DNA of 64,000 nucleotides from Candidatus Arsenophonus triatominarum (GTDB taxonomy: Bacteria > Pseudomonadota > Gammaproteobacteria > Enterobacterales > Enterobacteriaceae), in the NCBI RefSeq assembly GCF_001640365.1, contig NZ_LWMI01000004.1, positions 1 through 64,000 on the forward strand, given 5' to 3'. The notes below the pieces were generated by a model. The model made no database searches and had not been told where the DNA came from. It worked only from the letters and a program-made list of their open reading frames with translations. The translations under genes were made by a program, and so were the position numbers. Shown here in pieces: positions 22,418-31,062 of the stretch. Positions within the stretch are counted from its first letter, which is position 1, and each line of letters starts with the position of its first letter.

Positions 22418-22806
22418 TTAAAGCCGGTTTATCGTGTAGATACTAAAGCGGCTGCTGAGCTTGCCCTTGATGAACAGGAATCGAAATGGGGTGAAAAATA
22501 CCCGATAGTGCTAGAATCCTGGCGAAGTAAATGGGAGTTGCTCAGTGCTTATTTTCGATACCCTAAAGCCATTAGAAAACCCATTTATACGACCAATGCA
22601 GTAGAGGCGGTTCATCGGCAGTTTAGGACATTAACTAAAACCAAAGGGGCTTTTCCTAATGAAAACAGCTTATTAAAATTACTCTATATTGGCATCAATC
22701 AGGTATCCAACAAATGGACTATGCCGATTAGTAACTGGGCGTTAACCATTGCTCAATTGTCCATCTATTTTAAAGGGCGCCTAGGATCGTTAGGTTTTGA
22801 TTAGCT
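22418..22806 (+). mobile_element. IS256-family C-terminal fragment
   Basis: It encodes LKPVYRVDTKAAAELALDEQ through LTIAQLSIYFKGRLG in one frame, ending before the IS right end. No start codon belongs to it. Confidence 0.8.
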
Positions 22807-22839
22807 CTGCGTCAGTGTTGAAGCACAGGCGTAGAGCGA

Positions 22840-23769
22840 TTAATTTGATTTAATAATATTTGCTTTTTTCACTACATCTGATGTATACGAAACATCTAAT
22901 TCATCACACAAAGACAAAAACATTGCTGCTTCAATTTTATTAGCTTCCATTGAGGATATTTTTTTCTCTAGCATATCTAACATAGCGTAACGTGGATTAT
23001 CGTTTTCTTTGAAAATAAATTCTTTTTCTTTTGAAATAGATTCGTTGAAATCAAGCTTAAAAGTTATTTTATTATATGGCTTGTAACTTTTCCCTGTTTT
23101 TTCTATAATAAAGCCGTCTTTATAATCTGATCTAAAAGTCCAGACCCCATTTGATTTAGAAACTATATTTTTTATAGGATTCTTTAAAGTAGCTCTCTTG
23201 AATCTTGGGAAATCAACATAATCATTAGGTGACACGCCAAGCATGTTACAAAATTCTTCTATGGATACAGTATAGTCTTTAATGCCTTTGAATCTACTAA
23301 TTAACTCCAATATTCGTTTTTCATATCCACCTCTCAAAGATAATAATAATGTTAAATCTATTTCAGAGAATCCTGATGAATATTCCAGAAGATATTTAGC
23401 GGCATCTTTATCCATTCGTATAAACAAAACACCATCCTCAAAGCAAGCATTACTTATTATAACAACTTTACTAAACATTTTATTGTCTGGATCTTTCATT
23501 TCCAAAACTTTACCTATAATTTTTGTACCATCATATAGTGCTTTGTACAGGCCTTGCCTAGTCAAGTTAAAATGTTCTTCTAAGTCCTTTGCATGATACC
23601 TAAATTCAAAAACAACATTTTCATTAGTTACACCACTAAATTTTAACTTTTCCTGTTCCGCTTTTAATGATTTAACCAAAAGAGTTATTAGATCTTGCTC
23701 TCTAGGCTTTAAATTCATCTTACTTGTAATTAATTGATGAGGCTTTTTTACTTTTATCCAATTTTTCAA
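22840..23769 (-). CDS. Rep_3/RepB-family plasmid replication initiator
   Basis: This 309-residue protein opens MKNWIKVKKPHQLITSKMNL and has the tandem winged-helix layout of iteron-binding initiators. FEFRYHAKDLEEHFNLTRQ lies in the first half, and YEKRILELISRFKGIKDYTV with VSIEEFCNMLGV in the second. Such proteins bind iterons, open the origin and repress themselves. The upstream region (minus-strand sense) has repeated ATGACATT elements and two DnaA-box-like sites, fitting an origin. It appears complete and is the most convincing initiator in the window. Confidence 0.85.
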   Translation of the reverse strand: MKNWIKVKKPHQLITSKMNLKPREQDLITLLVKSLKAEQEKLKFSGVTNENVVFEFRYHAKDLEEHFNLTRQGLYKALYDGTKIIGKVLEMKDPDNKMFSKVVIISNACFEDGVLFIRMDKDAAKYLLEYSSGFSEIDLTLLLSLRGGYEKRILELISRFKGIKDYTVSIEEFCNMLGVSPNDYVDFPRFKRATLKNPIKNIVSKSNGVWTFRSDYKDGFIIEKTGKSYKPYNKITFKLDFNESISKEKEFIFKENDNPRYAMLDMLEKKISSMEANKIEAAMFLSLCDELDVSYTSDVVKKANIIKSN

Positions 23770-23825
23770 AATTTTCTCGCAACCTCATGCAATTAATCCT
23801 AAGGAAAAAAATAATAGCACAATAC

Positions 23826-24095
23826 ATGACATTTTTTAATAAAAAATATAAGTAATTATCAAATCTAATGTCAGCTAAATTAACCAATTGATAAAAAAAT
23901 AATAAATAAAGATGACATTCAAATTACAACACCTGATGAAAGAGAAATGAAAAATCTTCTATGGATAAAAGTAATTCCAATGTCATGTATATCAATTTAA
24001 GTGATTGATTCATATAGCGTAAACTTGGTTATTACTTTCTTTTAGATCTATTACAAAAAAATTATTATTACCGTTATTCACACACAGGTGGATAA
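23826..24095. promoter_or_regulatory. Candidate origin of the Rep_3 replicon
   Basis: ATGACATT lies at 23826 and 23912, and its complement (one partial) at 23867 and 23979. DnaA-box-like TTATTCACA (24074-24082) faces GGTGGATAA (24087-24095). The region is very AT-rich and lies directly upstream of the initiator. Confidence 0.55.
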
Positions 24096-24332
24096 CTTTT
24101 CTTATAACAAAAGCTCTAAATCGAAAAATATGTTACTACTGCGAGACCGTATTTCTTTTTTGCTAATGGTGATATTCCGCTTCCTCGATGAAAAACGAGT
24201 TTGCATCTTGCGGCAAGCAGCGGTATTTTAATTAAAAAGATTTTTTTTAAGCTAACTAACCTGAAATATTGCACTCTCTGATTATCACGGCTAGCATCAC
24301 AAAATTAACGTATCCATTAATTCAGGCACAAC

Positions 24333-24605
24333 ATGAACAAAACAGAACTCATCAGTAAAGTTGCAGAGAAATCAGGTTTGAGCAAGAAAGACGCAGAGAA
24401 GTCCGTTAACGCTTTCATCGAATCTGTGACAGAATCTTTAAAATCCGGCAATGACGTACAACTCATTGGCTTTGGTAGTTTTCAGGTTAAGCAACGAGCA
24501 GCTAGAGGTGGACGAAACCCAAAAACAGGTGAAGTACTTAAAATCGCTGCTGCAAGCGTACCGTGTTTTAAAGCAGGTAAAAGTTTGAAAGAAGCAGTCA
24601 AATAG
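24333..24605 (+). CDS. HU-family nucleoid protein
   Basis: The 90 residues are the standard HU length. MNKTELISKVAEKSGLSKKD starts the helical dimer region. IGFGSFQV and the DNA-binding arm RNPKTGE (61-67) follow. HU bends and compacts DNA, and is often needed for replication initiation and site-specific recombination. A plasmid-borne copy next to a replicon could serve either. It is probably a paralogue of chromosomal hupA/hupB. It looks intact. Confidence 0.95.
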   Translation: MNKTELISKVAEKSGLSKKDAEKSVNAFIESVTESLKSGNDVQLIGFGSFQVKQRAARGGRNPKTGEVLKIAAASVPCFKAGKSLKEAVK

Positions 24606-24791
24606 CATGACCGAAAAACATGTACGAATTAAAACTCCTGTACGAAACATAATTTGTCTATTTTTGTACGGGTGTTTTGGACAATGTCCGAAATCGAACG
24701 ATTTTGGAAAACTAAAATTGCCTATCAAAATTAGAAGACTTTCGAGTTAACAATCAGAAAGAGGAATGTTTGGTTTTCAAAATTAAAATAA

Positions 24792-24835
24792 AGCCAACTT
24801 TTGAAGTTGGCTAATTATGTTGATGGAAATTTTTT
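24792..24835 (+). terminator. Hairpin downstream of the HU gene, shared with kbp
   Basis: AGCCAACT/AGTTGGCT forms the stem. TTGATGGAAATTTTT follows 9 nt after it. The same hairpin type and the same tail occur after kbp (47610-47655). The T-run is not directly at the stem. Confidence 0.5.
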
Positions 24836-24844
24836 AACGTCTAG

Positions 24845-26051
24845 ATGTATAAGAAATTAATACCCGAAATGGTTACTCATTAACCTGCGCCATGATGAAA
24901 TCCTTTTTATTTTCTTCTAAATTTTGCCAAAATTATGTTGAAGGTTGAGAGTAAGGAACGGAATAGATGGTTAAAAAACGATTAATTATTGATCAATTTT
25001 GAACAAAAAGATAGATCTACCCTGTCGTGAGTTCTTATCGCCACCGCAAACAAGCCAGATCATGGTGACGTGCCATAAGTTCTTTACGATTCAATCCAAA
25101 ATTCATTCCTGCGAAAAGTAATTTTTCCCACAATAAGAGACAAGCAAGTGGATCGACTTTAAAGACGTGTTGATACATGTTTCGCCAGGTGACTTTTTTA
25201 GCGGGTTTTTTATCTTGCTGGGCTAAAGGATAAACAACCTCCGTTAACATTTTTCGCATCCGTGCTGATGGACTTAAAAAGCCGTAATAGCAGATCATGT
25301 GAAACCATTTTCTTGGCACATGAGACGCAAACCGGGTAATAAATACATCGGATGTCATGACTAGGTCTTCCTGTTTTTTCGTGCGGTGGCTCTTATAGCG
25401 TAACGTGTGTTATCTTCGCCGGAATAATGTTTTAAGCGACTGAGCGAGGCAGGGGGTTATTTAGATAAAATCCGAGATAAAGGGTGACATGGGTAATATT
25501 GGAAAGAATATCAGAAAGATTAATATTCCACCCGCGCATGTGGTGAGTATTAAGTAATTGATTCCATGATGCTTTACTTCTGTCTCGTCCCCAGGTATGG
25601 ATGGCAGTGAAAACGCCCGGGGTGATATTGAGGTCACGGCAGATGGTTAATATCACATCAGCGGCTAATCGATTCATTTCACCGAGAAGCCAACGGTTGG
25701 CGCGAATAATAGGCCAATATTCACAAGGCATGGTAGAAGTGATGTGCTGCCAAGGAGCTTCGGGTAACCAAACTAGCGTATTGTTAATCCATTGTAGGTA
25801 AGCTTTGACGCCACAATGTGGGCAGCTTCGACTTTTGCAGGTAAATTTAACCCATTTCTCAGAATTACATTGAGGGTTAGGACAGCGCCAAATTGACCAC
25901 CCCATAAGCGAAGTGCCGTTTTACCATGGTTTCCACACAACAGTGCGGACACTATCAGGGGGGTGGCGATTAAGCCAATTGAGCCAGCGTTGACCAAATT
26001 GAAAAACGTGACTAAAACGCGGTGACATAAAAGGGACCAAAAGATTGAGAC
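24845..26051 (-). mobile_element. IS91-family element, copy 2, internally deleted
   Basis: The C-terminal third is at 25035-25358 and the N-terminal half at 25432-25997, including the CPHC zinc ligands. The HUH motif has been deleted at the join near 25582, where CTTCT meets GTCTCGTCC. Inactive. Confidence 0.85.
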
Positions 26052-26055
26052 AATA

Positions 26056-26118
26056 GATATCGGGTTATACCAGTACTAACAAGCAATGACAAGTCGTCGC
26101 CATAGGCGACCATCTTGA
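26056..26118. repeat. 63-bp repeat, also at 17164 and 45117
   Basis: The sequence around GGTTATACCAGTACTAACAA is almost identical in the three places, each time next to other IS fragments. At 17164 it adjoins a DDE transposase remnant, so it is probably the terminus of that element. Confidence 0.6.
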
Positions 26119-26151
26119 AAAGCAGAAAAAATACCGATTTAGTTCGAGTCA

Positions 26152-26208
26152 TTGACTTAATTGTCACTACTAACCTATAATGTTTTTGCAATGCACTTAC
26201 ATTATAGG
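26152..26208 (+). promoter_or_regulatory. Promoter and operator of the toxin-antitoxin operon
   Basis: TTGACT (26152) and TATAAT (26176) are spaced by 18 bp. CCTATAATG (26174-26182) and CATTATAGG (26200-26208) are a perfect 9-bp inverted repeat that covers the -10 box. This is where an RHH antitoxin would bind. Confidence 0.75.
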
Positions 26209-26215
26209 CCATAAA

Positions 26216-26458
26216 ATGAAAAATTTAACAATTAGAATATCCAAAGAAGATAAAGAGTTATTGAAAGATTTTGCGGATTTTAACGGTATCTCTGTTTCAA
26301 ATCTGTTAAGACAGTCAGCACTTGAACGCATTGAGAATGAAATTGATATCAAGCTTTATCAGTGCGCAAATAATATCATGAAAGAAATGACTGATGATGA
26401 TGTTATTAGTCATGATGAGTTAATTTCTGATTTGGGTCTCGATGATGTATACCGTTAA
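26216..26458 (+). CDS. RelB/RHH-type antitoxin
   Basis: The 80-residue protein starts MKNLTIRISKEDKELLKDF, a ribbon-helix-helix strand and helix, with ISVSNLLRQSALERI as the second helix. An acidic tail (MTDDDVISHDELISDLGLDD) would wrap the toxin. Such antitoxins neutralise the toxin and repress their own promoter. The upstream inverted repeat fits. The stop overlaps the toxin start, so the pair is translationally coupled. Intact. Confidence 0.85.
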   Translation: MKNLTIRISKEDKELLKDFADFNGISVSNLLRQSALERIENEIDIKLYQCANNIMKEMTDDDVISHDELISDLGLDDVYR

Positions 26459-26708
26459 ATATCACAAAAATATCACAAAAACTTTAAAAAACATCAGCAA
26501 ATCAGACCAAGTGTTTATTTTATCTTGGATAAATAAAAACCTGATTAACACTAAAAACCCAAGAATTCATGGAAAATCCTTAAAGGGAGAAAAAAAGGGT
26601 TTATGGCGTTATCGGGTCGGGAATTATCGAATTGTTGCAAATATTCAAGATAAAGAATTAATTATTCTAATAATAGATGTTGGTCACAGAAAAGATATTT
26701 ATCGTTGA
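26445..26708 (+). CDS. RelE-family toxin
   Basis: The 87-residue protein starts MYTVKYHKNITKTLKNI (ATG at 26445; another in-frame ATG lies one codon upstream). GKSLKGEKKGLWRYRVGNYR and VANIQDKELIILIIDVGHRKD are the conserved RelE/ParE-superfamily segments. The closing HRKDIYR suggests the RelE side, a ribosome-dependent mRNA endonuclease. It sits in an overlapping operon with its antitoxin and looks complete. Its likely role is plasmid addiction. Confidence 0.85.
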   Translation: MYTVKYHKNITKTLKNISKSDQVFILSWINKNLINTKNPRIHGKSLKGEKKGLWRYRVGNYRIVANIQDKELIILIIDVGHRKDIYR

Positions 26709-26843
26709 GATTCTGAGTAGAGAATTAAAATAAAATCAATGAATACAGTAGATATAACTTTTTAACGCCTAAGAATTCCAAAAAAATTTAACCTATTTAA
26801 ATAGAATAACACTGTGAAAATAAATAATTTTTCCATTTTTTAG
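26709..26843. other. Short AT-rich spacer
   Basis: Spacer between the toxin gene and an IS256 right end. No gene or clear terminator was seen. Confidence 0.4.
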
Positions 26844-27047
26844 GAGGGTGTTCATAATTCTGTGTCAGGGGATTTTATATTTTGATTATACCATCTAGGC
26901 GCCCTTTAAAATAGATGGACAATTGAGCGATGGTTAACGCCCAGTTACTAATCGGCTTAGTCCATTTGTTGGATACCTGATTGATGCCAATATAGAGTAA
27001 TTTTAATAAGCTGTTTTCATTAGGAAACAGTCCCTTTGGTTTTAGTT
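26844..27047 (-). mobile_element. IS256-family right-end fragment
   Basis: It starts GAGGGTGTTCATAATTCTG and encodes the last transposase residues in reverse (INQVSNKWT, WALTIAQLSIYFKG). It stops where an IS481 fragment begins. Confidence 0.8.
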
Positions 27048-27423
27048 AATGAACATCACGATTATCAACTTTATCTCGCTATCAATGATATTGATCCATA
27101 CAAAAACTAAAGCTCGTTCACCTCAAACTAATGGGATTTGTGAACGCTTTCATAAAACTGTATTACAAGAGTTCTATCAGGTGGCTTTTCGTAAGAAAAT
27201 CTATAGGGCTTTAAATGAATTACAAGCTGATTTAGATAAATGGTTAGCGGAATATAATAACCAACGCACTCATCAAGGAAAAATGTGTTGCGGTCGAACT
27301 CCTATGGCAACTTTACACGATGGAAAACAACTTTGGAGAGAGAAAGATTTAAATCAAATTTAACCTGACAGGTACTGTATAAATAACCGGTAACTGTCAG
27401 ATTAAGTCTGAGCTATTACATGT
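27048..27423 (+). mobile_element. IS481-family right-end fragment
   Basis: It carries the last ~85 transposase codons (RSPQTNGICERFHKTVLQEF to LNQI) and the right terminal repeat, with no stop at the CGR position. There is no N-terminal part. Confidence 0.85.
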
Positions 27424-27490
27424 TGATGGCCTAAAGGGATCCCCTGACGCTATTGAAGCGGTTTATCCACAGACCCGCGTCAGTTATGCC
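27424..27490 (+). pseudogene. Scrap of a second IS256-like transposase
   Basis: It reads HVDGLKGSPDAIEAVYPQTRVS and then a stop. This corresponds to the ACVDGLKGFPEVIASIFPQ region of the IS256 copies here but is clearly a different element. Confidence 0.6.
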
Positions 27491-27530
27491 TGAAAATTAT
27501 TCCGTTTTGCTTAAGCTGAACCTTTCACTA

Positions 27531-27878
27531 TTAATGCGCCATAATTTGATGGGAATTTGATTGAGGGTCCAATTGATGAACAATATCATCAACGAAATCT
27601 AACACATGATCAATTTGATTTGAATATTCCTTCAATGCCGAAGTATATTTACTAGCTTCAGGAAATTCAGATTCTATACAAGACAAACTCTTTTCTATTA
27701 CACTATTAAGTTTGTCAGCTATATTTCTCATATGATGTAAATTGCTTTCAATATTAGAGAGAATCGTTTTAAATTTATCAAAAAAAGAATTAGAAACAAC
27801 ATTAGACTCAACGGTTAAAGAATTGTAATCATAGTTTGGATTTAATGAAGAAACACTATTATTTATATGGTTGTTCAT
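27531..27878 (-). CDS. Small hypothetical helical protein
   Basis: This is a 115-residue protein of unknown family. The N-terminal 30 residues are Asn/Ser-rich and probably disordered. The rest is predicted helical by eye (FFDKFKTILSNIESNLHHM, IADKLNSVIEKSLSCIESEF, and YSNQIDHVLDFVDDIVHQL). No signal peptide or membrane segment is seen. The polar N-terminus resembles that of the F-box-like protein at 6.1 kb, so a secreted protein is possible but unproven. A GGGAAAAAAA stretch precedes the ATG. It is isolated between IS fragments. Confidence 0.5.
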   Translation of the reverse strand: MNNHINNSVSSLNPNYDYNSLTVESNVVSNSFFDKFKTILSNIESNLHHMRNIADKLNSVIEKSLSCIESEFPEASKYTSALKEYSNQIDHVLDFVDDIVHQLDPQSNSHQIMAH

Positions 27879-28125
27879 TTTTTTCCCTTTTTAGTTGAAA
27901 TTTTATCACTTAAATTAAACTTAATATCGATAATAATAAAATTAGGTATAATCTCCTTACCACATTTATTTATATAATTCTATCCTAAAGCAATTCCATC
28001 ATATACTCAAAAATACTAGAATGGAATGCTATTCCCGTATAAGAATTTGAAAAATTTTCAGCTAAAAAGTAAGTTTCTGTCACATTTAAAATTTCTGTTG
28101 ATAAAATGATATTTGAATCGTTCTC
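27879..28125. other. AT-rich region without a gene
   Basis: This is probably the promoter region of the 115-residue gene. I saw no other feature. Confidence 0.4.
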
Positions 28126-28312
28126 AGTATGAGTAGTTGCCATCAATATCTGGAGCTCCTCAATGCCCTGTTCGCGCCGCTACCTATGCTGCAATGGATA
28201 CGACAGCAAGGTATCCAAATCGATATCTTCTCCGCCTTGCATACTTATTGCTGGCAACTCAATCAGCATCCGCGTGTTCATGTCTCGGTCCCTCGATGCA
28301 GTCTGAATGATA
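28126..28312 (+). pseudogene. Remnant of a different IS91-like transposase
   Basis: MLQWIRQQGIQIDIFSALHT and WQLNQHPRVHVSV resemble the region before and including the HUH motif (HPRVHVS). It is not alignable base-for-base with the main IS91 copies here. It joins sequence of the duplicated HTH/recombinase module at about 28320. Confidence 0.5.
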
Positions 28313-28521
28313 AACATGATGTGTACTCTAATTTGATAGGTAAATTAGACGACCTAAAGGCATTTTTTTACTCCATTAATTTTTTATAGGCTTCTGTTAC
28401 CTCTTCTAGGGTCATATCACGAGTAATTGGATTTTCTTCCATGACATTTAACATGTTGTTTGGTGTCAAACTACTTTGCAATTGCTTAATTTCGAGTAGA
28501 AGTGTTGCCGGTACAGGAATA

Positions 28522-29404
28522 TAGCTAGGCGACTTAATTTTGATTACAAGGTGTGTTATGAGTTATACAATTGATTTTCGACGTAAAGTAATATCTGTAA
28601 GGAAAGCCGAAGGTTTAACAATTCGAGAAACTGCGAAACAATTCCGTATTGGAAAAGCGTCTTTAGTACGTTGGCTTAAACGACCAGAGCCAAAAAATTC
28701 AACGCCACGTAAGAGGAAGCTCGATAAAAATGCTTTAGCAAAAGATGTGGAACAGTATCCAGATGCTTACCAAAAGGAACGGGCAGAGCGATTCGGTGTT
28801 TGTAAAAAGACTATTTGGCAATCCCTTAAAAAGCTGGGATTAACCTATAAAAAAAAACTCTATTCCATCCAAAAACCAACGAAAGCGACAGGCTGGCACA
28901 TCAGCAAAAAAGACAACAGTATGAAAAAAAAAGATAAATCTGTTGTTTTTATTGATGAAAGTGGTTTTTCACATGACACTCCACGAACTCACGGCTATTC
29001 CCCAAAAGGTCACCGTTGTTTTGGCCTGAAAAACTGGGGTGCTAAGGGAAGAACAAATGTTATTGGCGCTTTATTGGGAACAACCCTTTTTGCTATCGGA
29101 TTATTTGATTGCAATATTAACCGTGATGTTTTTTATGTTTGGATCACAAAAATATTGCTCCCAGAACTTCCTGAAAATTCTGTTATTTTTATGGACAACG
29201 CTAGCTTTCACAAAGGTAAGAATATTGAACAGGCAATTATAAACGCAGGACACCAGATAGAATATTTGCCTGTGTATTCACCAGATTTAAATCCTATAGA
29301 ACATAAATGGTCTCAAGCTAAACGTAAAAAGATGGAAACAGGATGCACTATCGATGACCTGTTTTTAATACATATGCTGTAATCAAAATTAAGTCGCCTA
29401 GCTA
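28522..29404 (+). mobile_element. IS630-family element, copy 4
   Basis: 883 bp with both terminal repeats and TA on each side. It is inserted in the duplicated HTH gene, whose sequence continues on both flanks (apart from small changes). Confidence 0.9.
28558..29382 (+). CDS. IS630-family transposase, double-frameshift variant
   Basis: The 274-residue frame is open throughout, but both poly-A runs have 9 A. The stretch between them is therefore read in another frame (KKLYSIQKPTKATGWHISK instead of KTLFHPKTNESDRLAHQQK). The HTH region upstream and the DDE domain downstream are normal. The altered segment links the two domains, so activity may be preserved or reduced. Confidence 0.8.
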   Translation: MSYTIDFRRKVISVRKAEGLTIRETAKQFRIGKASLVRWLKRPEPKNSTPRKRKLDKNALAKDVEQYPDAYQKERAERFGVCKKTIWQSLKKLGLTYKKKLYSIQKPTKATGWHISKKDNSMKKKDKSVVFIDESGFSHDTPRTHGYSPKGHRCFGLKNWGAKGRTNVIGALLGTTLFAIGLFDCNINRDVFYVWITKILLPELPENSVIFMDNASFHKGKNIEQAIINAGHQIEYLPVYSPDLNPIEHKWSQAKRKKMETGCTIDDLFLIHML

Positions 29405-29779
29405 TACCTTCTATTTCCAAAAATTGAGCTGCTTCTAGTGAAGTGATTTCGCCGGATTTTTTCGCTCGAGTATCGATCTTAAGTATTCTTTCTGTTGCTG
29501 TTGTTCCTCGTTAAAAAAGACCTCATTGATCCCCATCTTTTTGTAAACGGCAATATCATTGTGGCTAGGCAATACTTCTTCTATCGTGGTCGTTTCGCCG
29601 TCTGCCGTGGTTTTAATAATTTTTCGTTTTCTAATTTTGGTATTTTGCCTTGCTGTTTCTGCTAGCTTTCACCAAAGACAGGTTGATCACGTCATCAACA
29701 TACGCTTTTTTGTATTTCGCTTTCCCTGACATGACAACCTATTTTTAACCTTTATGCAACATTCGCGAAATTAGCCGTT

Positions 29780-29900
29780 TTGGGTTCGGACTTATTCTTC
29801 GGAACTATGCGAAAGAAATCCCTCTTAATAAGTTGTAATTATTAGTTTTTTTGATTTTCAAAAATTCGGAAGTATGACTTAGGAATTATGCGTTTTTTGC
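29780..29900. repeat. Repeat pairs matching those at 8645-8760
   Basis: TTCGGACTTATT, TTCGGAACTATG, TTCGGAAGTATG and TTAGGAATTATG are diverged versions of the GCGGA repeats of the intact locus, in the same spacing and position. Confidence 0.45.
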
Positions 29901-29994
29901 TATTCTGTAATTTTTCACCTGAATCCCTTTTAATCCCAGGCTATTTTCGTTAATGGTTAAAAAATAAACGCAAACGTTAAAAATCACAAAGTAA

Positions 29995-30834
29995 AATATC
30001 TCTGCAAAATCGCCCGTAAATATCCATCGTAATTTGGATACTTTTGTGTCCCAATAATCGTGATACAAAATTCACATCAACCCCCTTTTTCAAATAATTG
30101 AAGCGCTGCAAAATGTCGTGAATTATGGAAAGTGCCTATCCCATTTTCAGTTAATAATCTTTTTACTATTCCTGTTCTGCTATAGCACAAAGATAATCTT
30201 TCCCCACGTTCAGAAATGATTAAGGGAAAATTCATTCCCTTTTTAATTCTTATCCAAAAAATCAAATAGCTTTTTAGGTATCTTAATCCTTCGTTGAACA
30301 TCAACCTTCAAACCTTCAACAACACCATGACGGGTTACATGTTTTGAAATATTCAAATATTCCCCTTGCATATCGGCATAATCTAATGCCAATATTTCAC
30401 TTATCCGTAGCCCAATCACGGACGCTTCTTTTTTCTTACTGGCGCAACTTCGATCATCCTTTCGACATTTTCAAAGGCCGGAATAAAAAGGGGTTTTTCT
30501 CCTTTCCTTTTCAGTTTAGGTATCAGACTTACGCCAACATTCCGCAGCGCTTTTAACAACAAATAGGCAGAGTGCAGATGTTTAAGCGTATTTTCCGGCA
30601 AGCCGTTAAATTCACTCGGGCGAATATTCAACGCCAATTTGGCTTGCAACGGTTCGTCGATTGAAAACAGGGCATGTTTAATCGTATCGAGCGAACTTTG
30701 CCGCAAATGCCCCGTTTCACACTGTGAGACCTTTTTCCCCACATAAAACTGAATCAACTTGCGAAGATACCAATCTCGGCATTTCTCTTTTTCTTTTGCC
30801 GCCATCTCCAAAAATCGCTCGGATTCGCTCAGAA
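29995..30834 (-). pseudogene. Second tyrosine recombinase copy, frameshifted
   Basis: It aligns to the recombinase at 8857-9672. Readable pieces are 30416-30838 (N-terminal) and 30077-30304 (LCYSRTGIVKRLLTENGIG, FHNSRHFAAL). A deletion near 30425 removes the Arg130 region, and further indels follow FEKGG. The tyrosine segment at about 30000-30060 is out of frame. Inactive. Confidence 0.85.
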
Positions 30835-30836
30835 AC

Positions 30837-30850
30837 ACGAGTTTCGCACA
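30837..30850. mobile_element. Terminal scrap of a family-1 miniature element
   Basis: ACGAGTTTCGCACA, with the preceding C, matches the terminal repeat. The rest of the element is absent. It marks the end of homology of the recombinase copy. Confidence 0.5.
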
Positions 30851-30867
30851 AAACTAATTTGGGTACG

Positions 30868-31062
30868 CTATAAAACACGGATGTGCTCAGTAATAGCATT
30901 TTTGATTATGTCCCAATTTTGTTGATAAAGGGTTATTTTTTCAGATATACGACGTTTATGTTGTTCAAACCACGCAGAAATAGCGAGAAAAATGATTTCT
31001 TTGCGCTCGGCTCGTGCGAGCCTGACAGCGTTCAATACCACAATTTTGTTTAACTTCTCGGT
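30868..31062 (-). pseudogene. C-terminal fragment of an unidentified helical protein
   Basis: A minus-strand frame without a start reads KLNKIVVLNAVRLARAERKE, IIFLAISAWFEQHKRRISEK and YQQNWDIIKNAITEHIRVL, then a stop. The coding character is good (about 64 codons). It is cut at its 5' side by an IS91 end. I do not recognise the family. Confidence 0.45.

Larger units (their letters stand above)
28322..29740 (-). pseudogene. Second copy of the HTH (terminase-small-like) gene, split by IS630
   Basis: Positions 28322-28521 and 29407-29740 match 7966-8600 on the minus strand, interrupted by IS630 copy 4. An internal deletion near 29665 removes most of the HTH region, and several indels break the frame. 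This is the dead copy of the gene at 7988-8596. Confidence 0.8.

Noticed and set aside
22808..22838. Hairpin (GCTCTGCG / CGTAGAGC) after the Rep_3 gene as terminator
   Set aside because: The stem is imperfect, and no T-run follows on either strand.
24087..24095. Isolated promoter element reading of GGTGGATAAC
   Set aside because: It pairs with TTATTCACA as facing DnaA-type boxes beside the Rep_3 gene, a better explanation.
28129..28389. Open frame of 86 codons
   Set aside because: IS91-like scrap fused to the 3' flank of the duplicated HTH gene read antisense.
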